Positions 34,357 to 42,911 of a DNA stretch of 64,000 nt are shown in pieces. The stretch covers positions 62,001-126,000 of the forward strand of contig NZ_JAINRD010000027.1 of NCBI RefSeq assembly GCF_020400605.1, in the 5' to 3' direction. The DNA is from Streptomyces aculeolatus. Its GTDB lineage: Bacteria > Actinomycetota > Actinomycetes > Streptomycetales > Streptomycetaceae. The position numbers and the translations under genes are program-made. Each line of letters starts with the position of its first letter. The first letter of the stretch is position 1. The notes under the pieces were generated by a model. The model saw only the letters and a program-made list of their open reading frames with translations. It was not told the DNA's origin and searched no databases.

Positions 34357-34878
34357 TCAGTCCTCCCGGTACAGCGCCCACAGCTTCGGGAACCGCCGCG
34401 CCAGCACCCGTACGTCCTCGAAGTCGATCGCCTCGCCCTGCGGCTCCGCGGGGGCCTCCGCCAGCCCCAGGTCCGGCAGCTTCAGCCCTGTCAGCCGCTC
34501 GTACGCCTCGTCCGCCGCGTACGCCAGGTCCTCCGCCTCGCCGTCCGTCTCCTCGTCGAAGTCGTCCAGCAGGTCCGCAAGGTCGTCGGGCTCGTGCAGC
34601 GCGCCCTCGAAGACCGTCCGGCCCTGTCCGATCAGCCAGCCGCGGAAGGAGTCGAAGGCGTCGTCGCTGACCCCGTCGAGCAGGACCCACGCCGCGCCCC
34701 ACAGGTCCATGCGGTACGCGCGGTTCATCCGCGACTCGAAGTGGCAGGCGAAGTCGGTCACGGCGTCCGGGTCCAGCCCGGTCAGCCGGTCGACGAGCAG
34801 GTCAGCCTGCTCCGCGGGGTCGCCCTCGGCGGCCTCGCGGGTGCCGTCGACCAGCTCCCAGAACTCCGACTCCTCCAT
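34357..34878 (-). CDS. DUF4240 protein
   Basis: This 173-residue acidic protein begins MEESEFWELVDGTREAA, the hallmark opening of DUF4240 proteins, and includes FESRMNRAYRMDLWGAAWVL. No catalytic motif or membrane segment is seen. These proteins are common in Streptomyces, with no assigned function. Confidence 0.85.
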   Translation of the reverse strand: MEESEFWELVDGTREAAEGDPAEQADLLVDRLTGLDPDAVTDFACHFESRMNRAYRMDLWGAAWVLLDGVSDDAFDSFRGWLIGQGRTVFEGALHEPDDLADLLDDFDEETDGEAEDLAYAADEAYERLTGLKLPDLGLAEAPAEPQGEAIDFEDVRVLARRFPKLWALYRED

Positions 34879-35010
34879 CACGGATCCAGCATCTGCCCTC
34901 CGCCGCGTGTACGCACGCGGAGCGGCGGGATCGGAATCCGGCGGGGTACCTTTCGCAACCCGCCGGAAAACCAGACAGAAGATGTCCGGATTCGCTGTCA
35001 CGGTGTGCGC

Positions 35011-35976
35011 ATGAGCGAAGAGCAGAACCGAGACAGGTCCGTCCCGACCACCGACGAGCACCCGCTGCGCGGGAAGGTCGCCCTGGTCGCGGGCGCCACC
35101 CGCGGCGCTGGCCGGGCGATGGCGGTGCAGCTGGGCGCGCTGGGCGCCACCGTGTACGCCACGGGCCGTACGACCCGGCAGCAGGTCAGCGAGGTCGGCC
35201 GCACCACCGAGACCATCGAGGAGACCGCGGAGCTGGTCACCGCGGCCGGCGGCGAGGGCGTCGGGGTCCGCGTCGACCACCTCGAAGCCGACCAGGTACG
35301 GGACCTCGTGGCCCGGATCGAGCGCGACCACGGCCGGCTCGACGTGCTGGTGAACGACGTCTGGGGCGGGGAGCACCTTGTCGAGTTCGCCAAGAAGATG
35401 TGGGAGATCGACCTCGACCGCGGCCTGCGCATGCTGGAACTCGGCGCCAAGACGCACATCATCACCAGCCACTGCGCGCTGCCGCTGCTGCTGCGCACCG
35501 GCGGCGGGCTGCTGATCGAGATCACCGACGGCACGGCGGAGGCGAACAAGCCGTACCGGGAGAGTTTCTTCTACGACCTGACCAAGAACGCCCCGATCCG
35601 GATGGCGTTCAACCTCAGCCACGAGCTGAAGGACGCCGGTGCCACCGCACTCTCCCTCACCCCGGGCTTCCTGCGCTCCGAGCAGATGCTGGACCACTTC
35701 GGGGTGACGGAGGAGAACTGGCGCGACGCGGTCGCCAAGGAGCGGCACTTCGCGCTCTCCGAGTCGCCGGTCCTCGTGGGCCGGGCGGTGGCGGCGCTGG
35801 CGGCGGACCCGGACAAGGCGCGGTGGAACGGCGCGTCGCTGTACAGCGGGCAGGTCGCCAAGGAGTACGGGTTCACGGACACGGACGGCACGGTGCCGGA
35901 CAGCTGGCCGTACTTCCAGCAAGTCATGGCCGGCGAGGACCCCGGCGACCCGGAGGGCTACCGGCTGCGCCCGTAG
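35011..35976 (+). CDS. Short-chain dehydrogenase/reductase
   Basis: This 321-residue protein has an NAD(P) motif VAGATRGAGRAMA near residue 26 and the catalytic YxxxK as YDLTK, with a longer C-terminal part than classical SDRs. An Arg-Thr pair after the second strand (YATGRTTRQ) suggests NADPH. The substrate cannot be inferred. Its 3' end overlaps the convergent WYL regulator by 19 bp. Confidence 0.87.
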   Translation: MSEEQNRDRSVPTTDEHPLRGKVALVAGATRGAGRAMAVQLGALGATVYATGRTTRQQVSEVGRTTETIEETAELVTAAGGEGVGVRVDHLEADQVRDLVARIERDHGRLDVLVNDVWGGEHLVEFAKKMWEIDLDRGLRMLELGAKTHIITSHCALPLLLRTGGGLLIEITDGTAEANKPYRESFFYDLTKNAPIRMAFNLSHELKDAGATALSLTPGFLRSEQMLDHFGVTEENWRDAVAKERHFALSESPVLVGRAVAALAADPDKARWNGASLYSGQVAKEYGFTDTDGTVPDSWPYFQQVMAGEDPGDPEGYRLRP

Positions 35977-37085
35977 AGCGCGGCGCTGCGGGCCGCCGCC
36001 GCCGCGAACCGCTCGCGCAGCTCCGGCGGCCCGAGCAGCTCCGCGTCCGGGCCCAGGGCGAGGAGCTGGGTGTACGCGACGTCCGCGGACTCCACCCGCA
36101 GCCGGACCGCCGTCCAGCCCTCCTCGTCCGGCCGGCCGGCGGCGGCCACGGCGTCCTCGGCGGCGAGCCGGTCCGTGACGTGCGGCAGCCGCCGCAGGCC
36201 GTCGGGGGAGAGCCGCAGCGCCACCTCGTCCCGCAGGATCGACCGCGCGAACGCGGCGGCCCGCTCCGCCCAGAAGCCCGGCAGGTCGAACTCCTCGTCC
36301 CGCTCGAAGCCCGCCCCTTCGGCCGGGCCGCCGGCGGCCCCGTCACCCGGCTCCGCGGCCGCGGTCTCCACCCGCTCGAAGCGCTCCACGCGATAGACGC
36401 GGTACGGGCCCCCCGCCCCCGGACCGCCCGCCCCGGACCCCGTCTGGGGCCCGGCCCCGGACCCTGCCTCCGGCCCCGCCCCGGAAGCCCCGGGCCCCGC
36501 CTCCGGCACCCGCGCGACCAGGTACCAGACCCCCGCCTTCAGCACCAGCCCGTACGGCTCCACCTCCCGCTCCACCGCCTCCGCCCCCGGCCGCCGCCGG
36601 TACGTCACCGCCAGCCGCCGGTCCGCCCACACCGCCTCCGCCACCGCCGGCAGCAGCTCCGGCGCGTCCGGCTCCCGCCACCACCCCGGTGCGTCGAGGT
36701 GGAACCGCTGCGCCGCGCTGTCCGGGGCCCCGCGCAGCTCCGGCCCCAGCGCCGCCGACACCTTCAGCCGCGCCGCCGACCCCGCGTCCGCCAGCCCCAT
36801 GTCCCGCAGCACGCCCGGCACCCCGGACAGGAACAGCGCCTCCGCCTCGGTCCGCCCGAGCCCGGTGAGGCGGGTGCGGTAGCCGCCGACGAGCCGGTAG
36901 CCGCCGGTCCGCCCGCGGTCGGCGTAGACCGGCACCCCCGCCTCCGCGAGCGCCTGCACGTCGCGCGCGACCGTCCGCTCGGAGACCTCCAGCCGCTCCG
37001 CCAGCTCGGCGGCGGTCATGGTGGCACGGGACTGGAGGAGCAGGACCAGGTGAATGAGCCGGGCGGCGCGCATGGCAGCCATCAT
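35958..37085 (-). CDS. WYL-domain transcriptional regulator (YafY/DeoR type)
   Basis: This 375-residue protein has an N-terminal helix-turn-helix (LAERLEVSERTVARDVQALAEAG) and a WYL ligand-sensing domain (GLVLKAGVWYLVARVPE). A low-complexity Gly/Ala/Pro insert (about residues 205-240) interrupts the domain. Start ATG 37085 has AAGG six bases upstream; an ATG at 37073 is also possible. It is divergent from the NSS transporter gene, only 54 bp away, and may regulate it. Confidence 0.87.
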   Translation of the reverse strand: MMAAMRAARLIHLVLLLQSRATMTAAELAERLEVSERTVARDVQALAEAGVPVYADRGRTGGYRLVGGYRTRLTGLGRTEAEALFLSGVPGVLRDMGLADAGSAARLKVSAALGPELRGAPDSAAQRFHLDAPGWWREPDAPELLPAVAEAVWADRRLAVTYRRRPGAEAVEREVEPYGLVLKAGVWYLVARVPEAGPGASGAGPEAGSGAGPQTGSGAGGPGAGGPYRVYRVERFERVETAAAEPGDGAAGGPAEGAGFERDEEFDLPGFWAERAAAFARSILRDEVALRLSPDGLRRLPHVTDRLAAEDAVAAAGRPDEEGWTAVRLRVESADVAYTQLLALGPDAELLGPPELRERFAAAAARSAALYGRSR

Positions 37086-37139
37086 GCAGGGCCTTGATAG
37101 CGTCCTCCGGTACTGCACCAAAGAACAAGAGAGTCTTAT

Positions 37140-38687
37140 ATGTCCAACGAGCCTCGCGAGCGCTGGGGAAACCGGGCAGGTTTCCTCTTCGCCGCGATCG
37201 GATCCGCGGTCGGTCTCGGCAACATCTGGCGTTTTCCCTACGTCGCCTATGACAACGGCGGCGGCGCCTTCCTGCTGCCGTACCTCGTGGCCCTGCTCAC
37301 GGCGGGCCTGCCGCTGCTGATCATGGAATACGTCATCGGCCGCCGCTACCGCTCCTCCCCGCCCGGCGCCTTCCGGCAGCTGGCCCGTCCCGCCGAGGCC
37401 ATCGGCTGGTGGCAGGTGGCGATCTGCTTCGTCATCTCCGCCTACTACGCCGTGATCCTGGCGTGGGCCGTGCGCTACGTCGGCTTCTCGATCGACGAGT
37501 CGTGGGGCGACGACCCGAACGCCTTCTTCTCCGAGGACTTCCTCAAGGCCGGCGAACCGGGCACCGTCTCCACTTTCGTGCCCGGCGTGATGTGGCCGCT
37601 GCTAGGGGTGTGGCTGGTCACACTCGTCATCCTCTGGCTCGGCGTGCGCCGCGGCATCGAGTGGGCCAACCGCATCTTCATCCCGGCGCTGCTCGTCTTC
37701 TTCGGCATCCTCGTCGTCCGCGCGGTCACCCTGGACGGCGCGGGCGAGGGCCTGGACGCCCTGTTCAAGCCGGACTGGAGTGCGCTGGGCGAGGGCAGCG
37801 TGTGGGTCGCCGCGTACGGGCAGATCTTCTTCTCGCTGTCCATCGGCTTCGGCATCATGATCACGTACGCCTCGTACCTGGGCCGCAAGTCGGACCTGTC
37901 CGGCTCGGCGCTCGTCGCCGGCTTCGCCAACAGCTCGTTCGAGATCCTGGCGGGCATCGGCGTGTTCTCGGTCCTCGGCTTCATGGCCGCGCAGCAGGGC
38001 GTGGGCGTCAACGAGCTGGCGACCTCGGGCGTCGGGCTGGCGTTCGTGGCGTTCCCGGCGATCATCTCCAGCATGCCGGGCGGCGCGTTCTTCGGCGTGA
38101 TGTTCTTCCTGTCGCTGGTGATCGCCGGCCTCACCTCGCTGGTGAGCATCGTGCAGGTGCAGGTCGCGGCGGTCGAGGACCGTACGGGCCTGTCCCGCGG
38201 GGCGGCCGTCGGGATCGTCGGCGGCGTGCTCACCGCGGTCTCGGTGCTGGCGTTCGCCAACGACGGCGGGCTCTCGCTGCTCGACGCCGCCGACCACTTC
38301 ATCAACCAGTACGGCATCGTGCTCGCCGGCCTCGTGTCGGTCGTCGTCGTGGCCTGGGTGCTGCGCCGGCTGCCGCTGCTGCAGCGGGACGCCAACGCCA
38401 CGTCGGCGGTCCGGATGGGCCGCGTGTGGCTGGTCTGCCTGGGGATCGTCACCCCGCTGGTGCTCGGCTGGATGATGGTCGACAGCCTGCGCACGGAACT
38501 GGACGAGAACTACGGCGGCTACCCCGGCTCGTTCCTCGGCTGGGCCGGCTGGGGCGTCGCGGCTGCCGCGCTGCTCGTCGGCGTGCTGGCCGCGCTGGTC
38601 CCGTGGCGGCACCACGGCGACATCGGCGGCCGGGCGCCGGAGGCGCAGTCCGTGGAGGATACGGAACCGGCGAAGGAGGGCAACTGA
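37140..38687 (+). CDS. Neurotransmitter:sodium symporter (SLC6/NSS family), MetP-like amino acid importer
   Basis: This 515-residue protein has about 11-12 helices. Helix 1 shows the NSS signature AAIGSAVGLGNIWRFPY, with the unwound sodium/substrate site. In Corynebacterium glutamicum a protein of this family (MetP) imports methionine and alanine with the small partner MetS. A MetS-like gene overlaps the stop codon here (TGATG), which supports the same two-part transporter. The substrate is inferred from that pairing. Confidence 0.92.
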   Translation: MSNEPRERWGNRAGFLFAAIGSAVGLGNIWRFPYVAYDNGGGAFLLPYLVALLTAGLPLLIMEYVIGRRYRSSPPGAFRQLARPAEAIGWWQVAICFVISAYYAVILAWAVRYVGFSIDESWGDDPNAFFSEDFLKAGEPGTVSTFVPGVMWPLLGVWLVTLVILWLGVRRGIEWANRIFIPALLVFFGILVVRAVTLDGAGEGLDALFKPDWSALGEGSVWVAAYGQIFFSLSIGFGIMITYASYLGRKSDLSGSALVAGFANSSFEILAGIGVFSVLGFMAAQQGVGVNELATSGVGLAFVAFPAIISSMPGGAFFGVMFFLSLVIAGLTSLVSIVQVQVAAVEDRTGLSRGAAVGIVGGVLTAVSVLAFANDGGLSLLDAADHFINQYGIVLAGLVSVVVVAWVLRRLPLLQRDANATSAVRMGRVWLVCLGIVTPLVLGWMMVDSLRTELDENYGGYPGSFLGWAGWGVAAAALLVGVLAALVPWRHHGDIGGRAPEAQSVEDTEPAKEGN

Positions 38688-38794
38688 TGTCGGCGAGCGC
38701 CATCGTCATGCTGGTCGTCGCGATCGTGATCGTCTGGGGCGGTCTGATCGCCGCGCTGCTGAAGCTGCGCAGCTTCCCGGACCAGCCGGACTAG
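38687..38794 (+). CDS. metS: MetS-like small subunit of the NSS transporter
   Basis: This 35-residue protein (start ATG 38687 overlapping the transporter stop) is a single membrane helix, SAIVMLVVAIVIVWGGLIAAL, followed by a charged tail KLRSFPDQPD. It matches the MetS family of small subunits required by MetP. The AAGGAGG ribosome site lies within the transporter 3' end, so the two are translationally coupled. Confidence 0.85.
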   Translation: MSASAIVMLVVAIVIVWGGLIAALLKLRSFPDQPD

Positions 38795-38848
38795 TCCGCG
38801 GCGACCGTACGCGGCGGTCCGCCGCGGCCGACCGCACCGGCGGTCCGA

Positions 38849-38887
38849 TACGGGCCCGGCCTGCGCCCCCCGCAGGCCGGGCCCGTA
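38849..38887. terminator. Strong hairpin terminator between metS and aceE
   Basis: Arms 38849-38865 (TACGGGCCCGGCCTGCG) and 38871-38887 pair over 17 bp around the loop CCCCC. It lies 54 bp past metS and 12 bp before the aceE stop, so it can end both convergent transcripts. Confidence 0.87.
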
Positions 38888-38899
38888 CGCCGTACGGCC

Positions 38900-41587
38900 T
38901 CAGGCCAACCCGTACTTCGCCGCCGCCTGCGTGACCGTCTCCTTCTTCACCTCGCCGCGCCGCGCCAGCCGGTCCAGCACCGCCACGGCGATCGACTGCG
39001 CGTCGACCCCGAAGTGCCGGCGGGTCGCCTCGCGGGTGTCGGAGAGGCCGAAGCCGTCCGTGCCCAGCGAGGTGTAGTCCTGCGGGACCCACTGCGCGAT
39101 CTGGTCGGGCACCTGCCGCATCCAGTCGCTGACGGCGAGGACCGGGCCCGGTGCGCCTTCCAGAGCACGGGTGACGTAGGGGACCCGGTCCTCGCCGCGA
39201 AGCTGCGCCGCGTCACAGGACAGGGCGTCACGGCGCAGCTCGCTCCAGGAGGTGGCGGACCAGACGTCGGCCGCGACACCCCAGTCCTCGGCGAGCAGTC
39301 GCTGGGCGTCGAGCGCCCAGTGGATGGCGGTGCCGGAGGCCAGCAGCTGGGCGCGCGGGGCGTCCTCGGCGGCGGTACCGGCGGGGGAGTCGGCGGTCCG
39401 GTAGCGGTAGAGGCCGCGGACGATGCCGTCCTCGACGCCCGCGGGCATCGCCGGCTGGACCTTCGGCTCGTTGTAGACGGTGAGGTAGTAGAAGACGTCC
39501 GGGTCCTCGCCGGGGGCGGCCTCGCCGTACATGCGGCGCAGCCCGTCCTTGACGATGACGGCCACCTCGTACGCGAACGCCGGGTCGTAGATCAGCGCCG
39601 CGGGGTTGGTGGAGGCCAGCAGCGGTGAGTGCCCGTCGGCGTGCTGCAGGCCCTCGCCGGTCATGGTGGTGCGACCGGAGGTGGCGCCGACGACGAAGCC
39701 GCGGCCCAACTGGTCCGCCAGCGCCCAGAACTGGTCACCGGTGCGCTGGAAGCCGAACATCGCGTAGAAGATGTAGAACGGGATCATCGGCTCGCCGTGC
39801 GTCGCGTACGACGTGGCCGCGGCCGTGAAGGACGCCAGCGAACCGGCCTCGGTGATGCCCTCGTTGAGGATCTGCCCGTCCGCCGCCTCCTTGTAGTACA
39901 GGAGCTGGTCGCGGTCGACCGGGTCGTAGGTCTGGCCGCGCGGCGAGTAGATCCCGGCGCTCGGGAAGAGCGACTCCATGCCGAACGTACGGGCCTCGTC
40001 CGGCACCACCGGCACCCAGCGCCGGCCGGTCTCCTTGTCCCGCATGAGGTCCTTGACCAGGCGGACGAACGCCATGGTCGTCGCGATCTCCTGGCTGCCC
40101 GAGCCCTTCTTCAGCGCGTCGAACGGCTTCGCCGCCGGCTCCGGCAGGACCACCGGGTGCACCCGGCGGGCCGGCGCGGGGCCGCCGAGCGCGGCGCGGC
40201 GCTCCTGGAGGTAGCGCACCTCGGGGGAGTCGGGGCCCGGGTGGGCGTACGGCACGAGGTCGGTGTCCAGCGCACTGTCCGGGATGGGCAGCTCCAGCAG
40301 GTCCCGCATGTCGCGGAACTCGGCGCCGGTCAGCTTCTTCATCTGGTGGTTGGCGTTGCGCGACTCGAAGCCCTTGCCGAGGGTGTGGCCCTTGACGGTC
40401 TGCGCCAGGATCACGGTCGGCGCGCCCTCGTGCGCGACGGCGGCACGGTACGCGGCGTAGACCTTGCGCGGCTCGTGGCCGCCGCGGGAGAGGTGGAAGC
40501 AGTCGAGGATCTTGTCGTCCGTGAGCAGCTTCGCCAGCTCGGCCAGCGCGGGTTCCGCGCCGAAGAAGTGCTCGCGGATGTACGCGGCGTCGCGTGTGGC
40601 GTACGTCTGGAACTGCGCGTCCGGCACCGCCCGCAGCCTGCGGACGAGCGCGCCGGTGGTGTCGAGCGCGAGCAGCTCGTCCCAGGCGGAGCCCCACAGC
40701 GACTTGACGACGTTCCAGCCGGCGCCGCGGAACTGGGCCTCCAGCTCCTGTACGACCTTGAAGTTGGCGCGTACCGGGCCGTCGAGGCGCTGGAGGTTGC
40801 AGTTGATGACGAAGGTGAGGTTGTCGAGCTGCTCGCGCGCGGCGAGGGCGAGGGCGGCGGTCGACTCCGGCTCGTCCATCTCGCCGTCGCCGAGGAAGGC
40901 CCAGACGTGGCTGGCGGAGGTGTCCTTGATGCCGCGGTGGGCCAGGTACCGGTTGAACCGGGCCTGGTAGATCGCGGAGATCGGGCCGAGGCCCATGGAG
41001 ACGGTCGGGAACTCCCACAGCCACGGCAGCCGCCGCGGGTGCGGGTACGAGGGCAGCCCCTCGCCGGCGCCGGCCTCCTGGCGGAAGCGGTCGAGGTGGG
41101 CCTCGGAGAGCCGGCCGTCGAGGAAGGCGCGGGCGTAGATGCCGGGGGAGGCATGGCCCTGGATGTAGAGCTGGTCGCCGGAGCCGGGGGCGCCCTCGTC
41201 GTCCTTGCCGCGGAAGAAGTGGTTGAAGCCGGTCTCGTACAGCCACGCCGCGGAGGCGAAGGTGGCGATGTGCCCCCCGAGCCCGTACCGCGAGCCGCGG
41301 GTGACCATGGCGGCGGCGTTCCACCGGTTCCACGCGGCGATCCGCTGCTCCATCGCCGGGTCCCCGGGCAGCTCGGGCTCCGCGGCCGTGGGGACGGTGT
41401 TGACGTACGGCGTCTCCAGCAGCGCGGGTATGTCCAGACCGGTGTCCCCGGCGTGGGCGACGGTGCTGCGCAGCAGCTGCGCGGCCCGGTCGGGGCCGGC
41501 GTGCTGAGCCACGGCGTCCAGTGACTCGCGCCACTCGGCGGTCTCCTGCGGGTCCCGGTCCGGGAGCTGGTCGAGCTGACTCTGCAT
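38900..41587 (-). CDS. aceE: Pyruvate dehydrogenase E1 component, homodimeric type
   Basis: The ATG at 41587 has GGAGG upstream and gives 895 residues, the usual length for homodimeric E1p. The thiamine diphosphate motif is visible (FLGDGEMDEPES, then NCNLQRLDGPVRAN), as are the E1 segments GHIATFASAAWLYE and TGEGLQHADGHS. It decarboxylates pyruvate and acetylates the lipoyl groups of E2. A palindromic operator candidate lies at 41622-41636 just upstream, and a GntR regulator gene precedes it on the same strand. Confidence 0.96.
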   Translation of the reverse strand: MQSQLDQLPDRDPQETAEWRESLDAVAQHAGPDRAAQLLRSTVAHAGDTGLDIPALLETPYVNTVPTAAEPELPGDPAMEQRIAAWNRWNAAAMVTRGSRYGLGGHIATFASAAWLYETGFNHFFRGKDDEGAPGSGDQLYIQGHASPGIYARAFLDGRLSEAHLDRFRQEAGAGEGLPSYPHPRRLPWLWEFPTVSMGLGPISAIYQARFNRYLAHRGIKDTSASHVWAFLGDGEMDEPESTAALALAAREQLDNLTFVINCNLQRLDGPVRANFKVVQELEAQFRGAGWNVVKSLWGSAWDELLALDTTGALVRRLRAVPDAQFQTYATRDAAYIREHFFGAEPALAELAKLLTDDKILDCFHLSRGGHEPRKVYAAYRAAVAHEGAPTVILAQTVKGHTLGKGFESRNANHQMKKLTGAEFRDMRDLLELPIPDSALDTDLVPYAHPGPDSPEVRYLQERRAALGGPAPARRVHPVVLPEPAAKPFDALKKGSGSQEIATTMAFVRLVKDLMRDKETGRRWVPVVPDEARTFGMESLFPSAGIYSPRGQTYDPVDRDQLLYYKEAADGQILNEGITEAGSLASFTAAATSYATHGEPMIPFYIFYAMFGFQRTGDQFWALADQLGRGFVVGATSGRTTMTGEGLQHADGHSPLLASTNPAALIYDPAFAYEVAVIVKDGLRRMYGEAAPGEDPDVFYYLTVYNEPKVQPAMPAGVEDGIVRGLYRYRTADSPAGTAAEDAPRAQLLASGTAIHWALDAQRLLAEDWGVAADVWSATSWSELRRDALSCDAAQLRGEDRVPYVTRALEGAPGPVLAVSDWMRQVPDQIAQWVPQDYTSLGTDGFGLSDTREATRRHFGVDAQSIAVAVLDRLARRGEVKKETVTQAAAKYGLA

Positions 41588-42153
41588 GGCAACTACCTCC
41601 TCGACCGAACTGTAAGTCTCCGATCGATGATCGATCAAAGCTTGGACGGCAAAATAAGTGCGGGGAGGCCAAAGTCGGCATGCCGTGCCACGCTTCCGGG
41701 CACGCGGTGCCTGCGGCAGGCGCGGCGGGGTGCGCAGGACCCGCGCCGGGCGCGGGAGGGTGCGCCGTACGGGACGCGGGCCGGCCCTCGGGGGTGGGGG
41801 GCGCGCCGGGGGCGGGTTCGAGGACGACGGGGAGGCCGACGGCGTCCGGCGCCGGGCGCGGTCCGGAGCCCGAAGCCGGAGCGCAGTCCGCCGGGGTCGG
41901 GGACGGCGTCCCGGTTGGACGCGGGGCGCGGCCGAGGGCCGGGGGCGGAGCCGCGGCAGGGGGCTCGAATCGGGTGCGTACGCCGCGGTGACGCGCGGGC
42001 CGGGCGCCGGTGCTGCGGCGGGGGGAGGTGGCGGCAGCGCGTCGGGGACGGCGTCCCGGACGCTTCCGGTGCGGGCTCCGGCTCCGGCTCGGTGCGCGGT
42101 CCCCGGGGGACCGGGGCGGAGCCCCGGCGGGGGAGCGGGGGCGGCAGCCCCCG
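41588..42153. other. Regulatory region upstream of aceE, no gene seen
   Basis: This 566-bp stretch holds the aceE ribosome site, the palindrome at 41622-41636 and an AT-richer segment (41620-41670) that probably contains the promoter. The remainder, to the GntR stop codon, is an extremely GC-rich stretch with runs of GCG/CGG. Open frames there look like composition artefacts. Confidence 0.5.
41622..41636. promoter_or_regulatory. Candidate operator in the aceE promoter
   Basis: GATCGATGATCGATC is a perfect 15-bp odd palindrome (7+1+7) lying 35 bp upstream of the aceE ATG. The composition differs sharply from the surroundings. The nearby GntR/FadR-type regulator (42154-42783) is the natural candidate to bind it. 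Confidence 0.6.
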
Positions 42154-42783
42154 CTACGCGGGCGCGCAGCCCAGGACGTGGTCCTTGACCAGTTCCGCGA
42201 TCGCCGGGTCGCGGCGGCGGAAGGCCGCGACGATGTCCGCGTGCTCCTCCGCGTACGCCTGCTGGCGCGTGCCCAGCCAGCGGATCGCCAGCGACGTGTA
42301 GATCTCGATGCCCAGCGACTCCCACGTGTGCAGCAGCACGCTGTTGCCCGACGCCCGCACCAGCTCCCGGTGGAACGCCACCGTGTGCCTGACCTGCGCC
42401 CCGCCGTCGCCCGCCGCGTCCGCCTCGCGCAGCGCGGCCACGTGCGGCTCCAGCGCCGACACGTCCGCCGCCAGCCGCGGCGCCGCCAGCTCCGCCGCGA
42501 TCTGCTCCAGCCCGGCCCGTACCGGATAGATCTCCTCCAGGTCAGCCGCCGTCAGGTCGCGGACCCGCACCCCCTTGTTCGGCGCCGACTCGATCAGCCG
42601 CATGCTCTCCAGCTCGCGCAGCGCCTCGCGCACCGGCGTCTGGCTGACCTCCAGCTCGACCGCGATACGCCGCTCCACGATCCGCTCGCCCGGCTTCCAC
42701 CTGCCGCTGACGACGCCCTCCACGATGTGCTCGCGGATCTGCTCGCGCAACGACGGGTGGACGACGGAAGGGGGCATCGGCAT
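42154..42783 (-). CDS. GntR-family (FCD/FadR-type) regulator
   Basis: This 209-residue protein has a winged helix (RRIAVELEVSQTPVREALRELESMRLIE) and a helical FCD domain with the metal-ligand pattern RAGLEQIAAELAA ... HRELVRASGN ... EEHADIVAAFRRRD, typical of regulators sensing organic acids. Its location just upstream of aceE, on the same strand, suggests control of pyruvate dehydrogenase, possibly with pyruvate or a related acid as ligand. From memory, S. coelicolor has a GntR gene in the same place. Confidence 0.92.
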   Translation of the reverse strand: MPMPPSVVHPSLREQIREHIVEGVVSGRWKPGERIVERRIAVELEVSQTPVREALRELESMRLIESAPNKGVRVRDLTAADLEEIYPVRAGLEQIAAELAAPRLAADVSALEPHVAALREADAAGDGGAQVRHTVAFHRELVRASGNSVLLHTWESLGIEIYTSLAIRWLGTRQQAYAEEHADIVAAFRRRDPAIAELVKDHVLGCAPA

Positions 42784-42911
42784 CTCCTCGGGATCTCACA
42801 CGGCCGCGCAGGGGGTGGAGACGAGAATACGGCGCCCCCGCCCGGACCGGAGCCGGACGGGGACGCCGCGGGGTGCGCGTCAGTGCGTGTCAGCGCGCGT
42901 GGTGCCCTCGC

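Noticed and set aside
41588..42325. N-terminal extension of aceE of about 246 codons
   Set aside because: The added part is Pro/Arg/Ala-rich and crosses the promoter and operator; the ATG at 41587 has a strong ribosome site and gives the family length.
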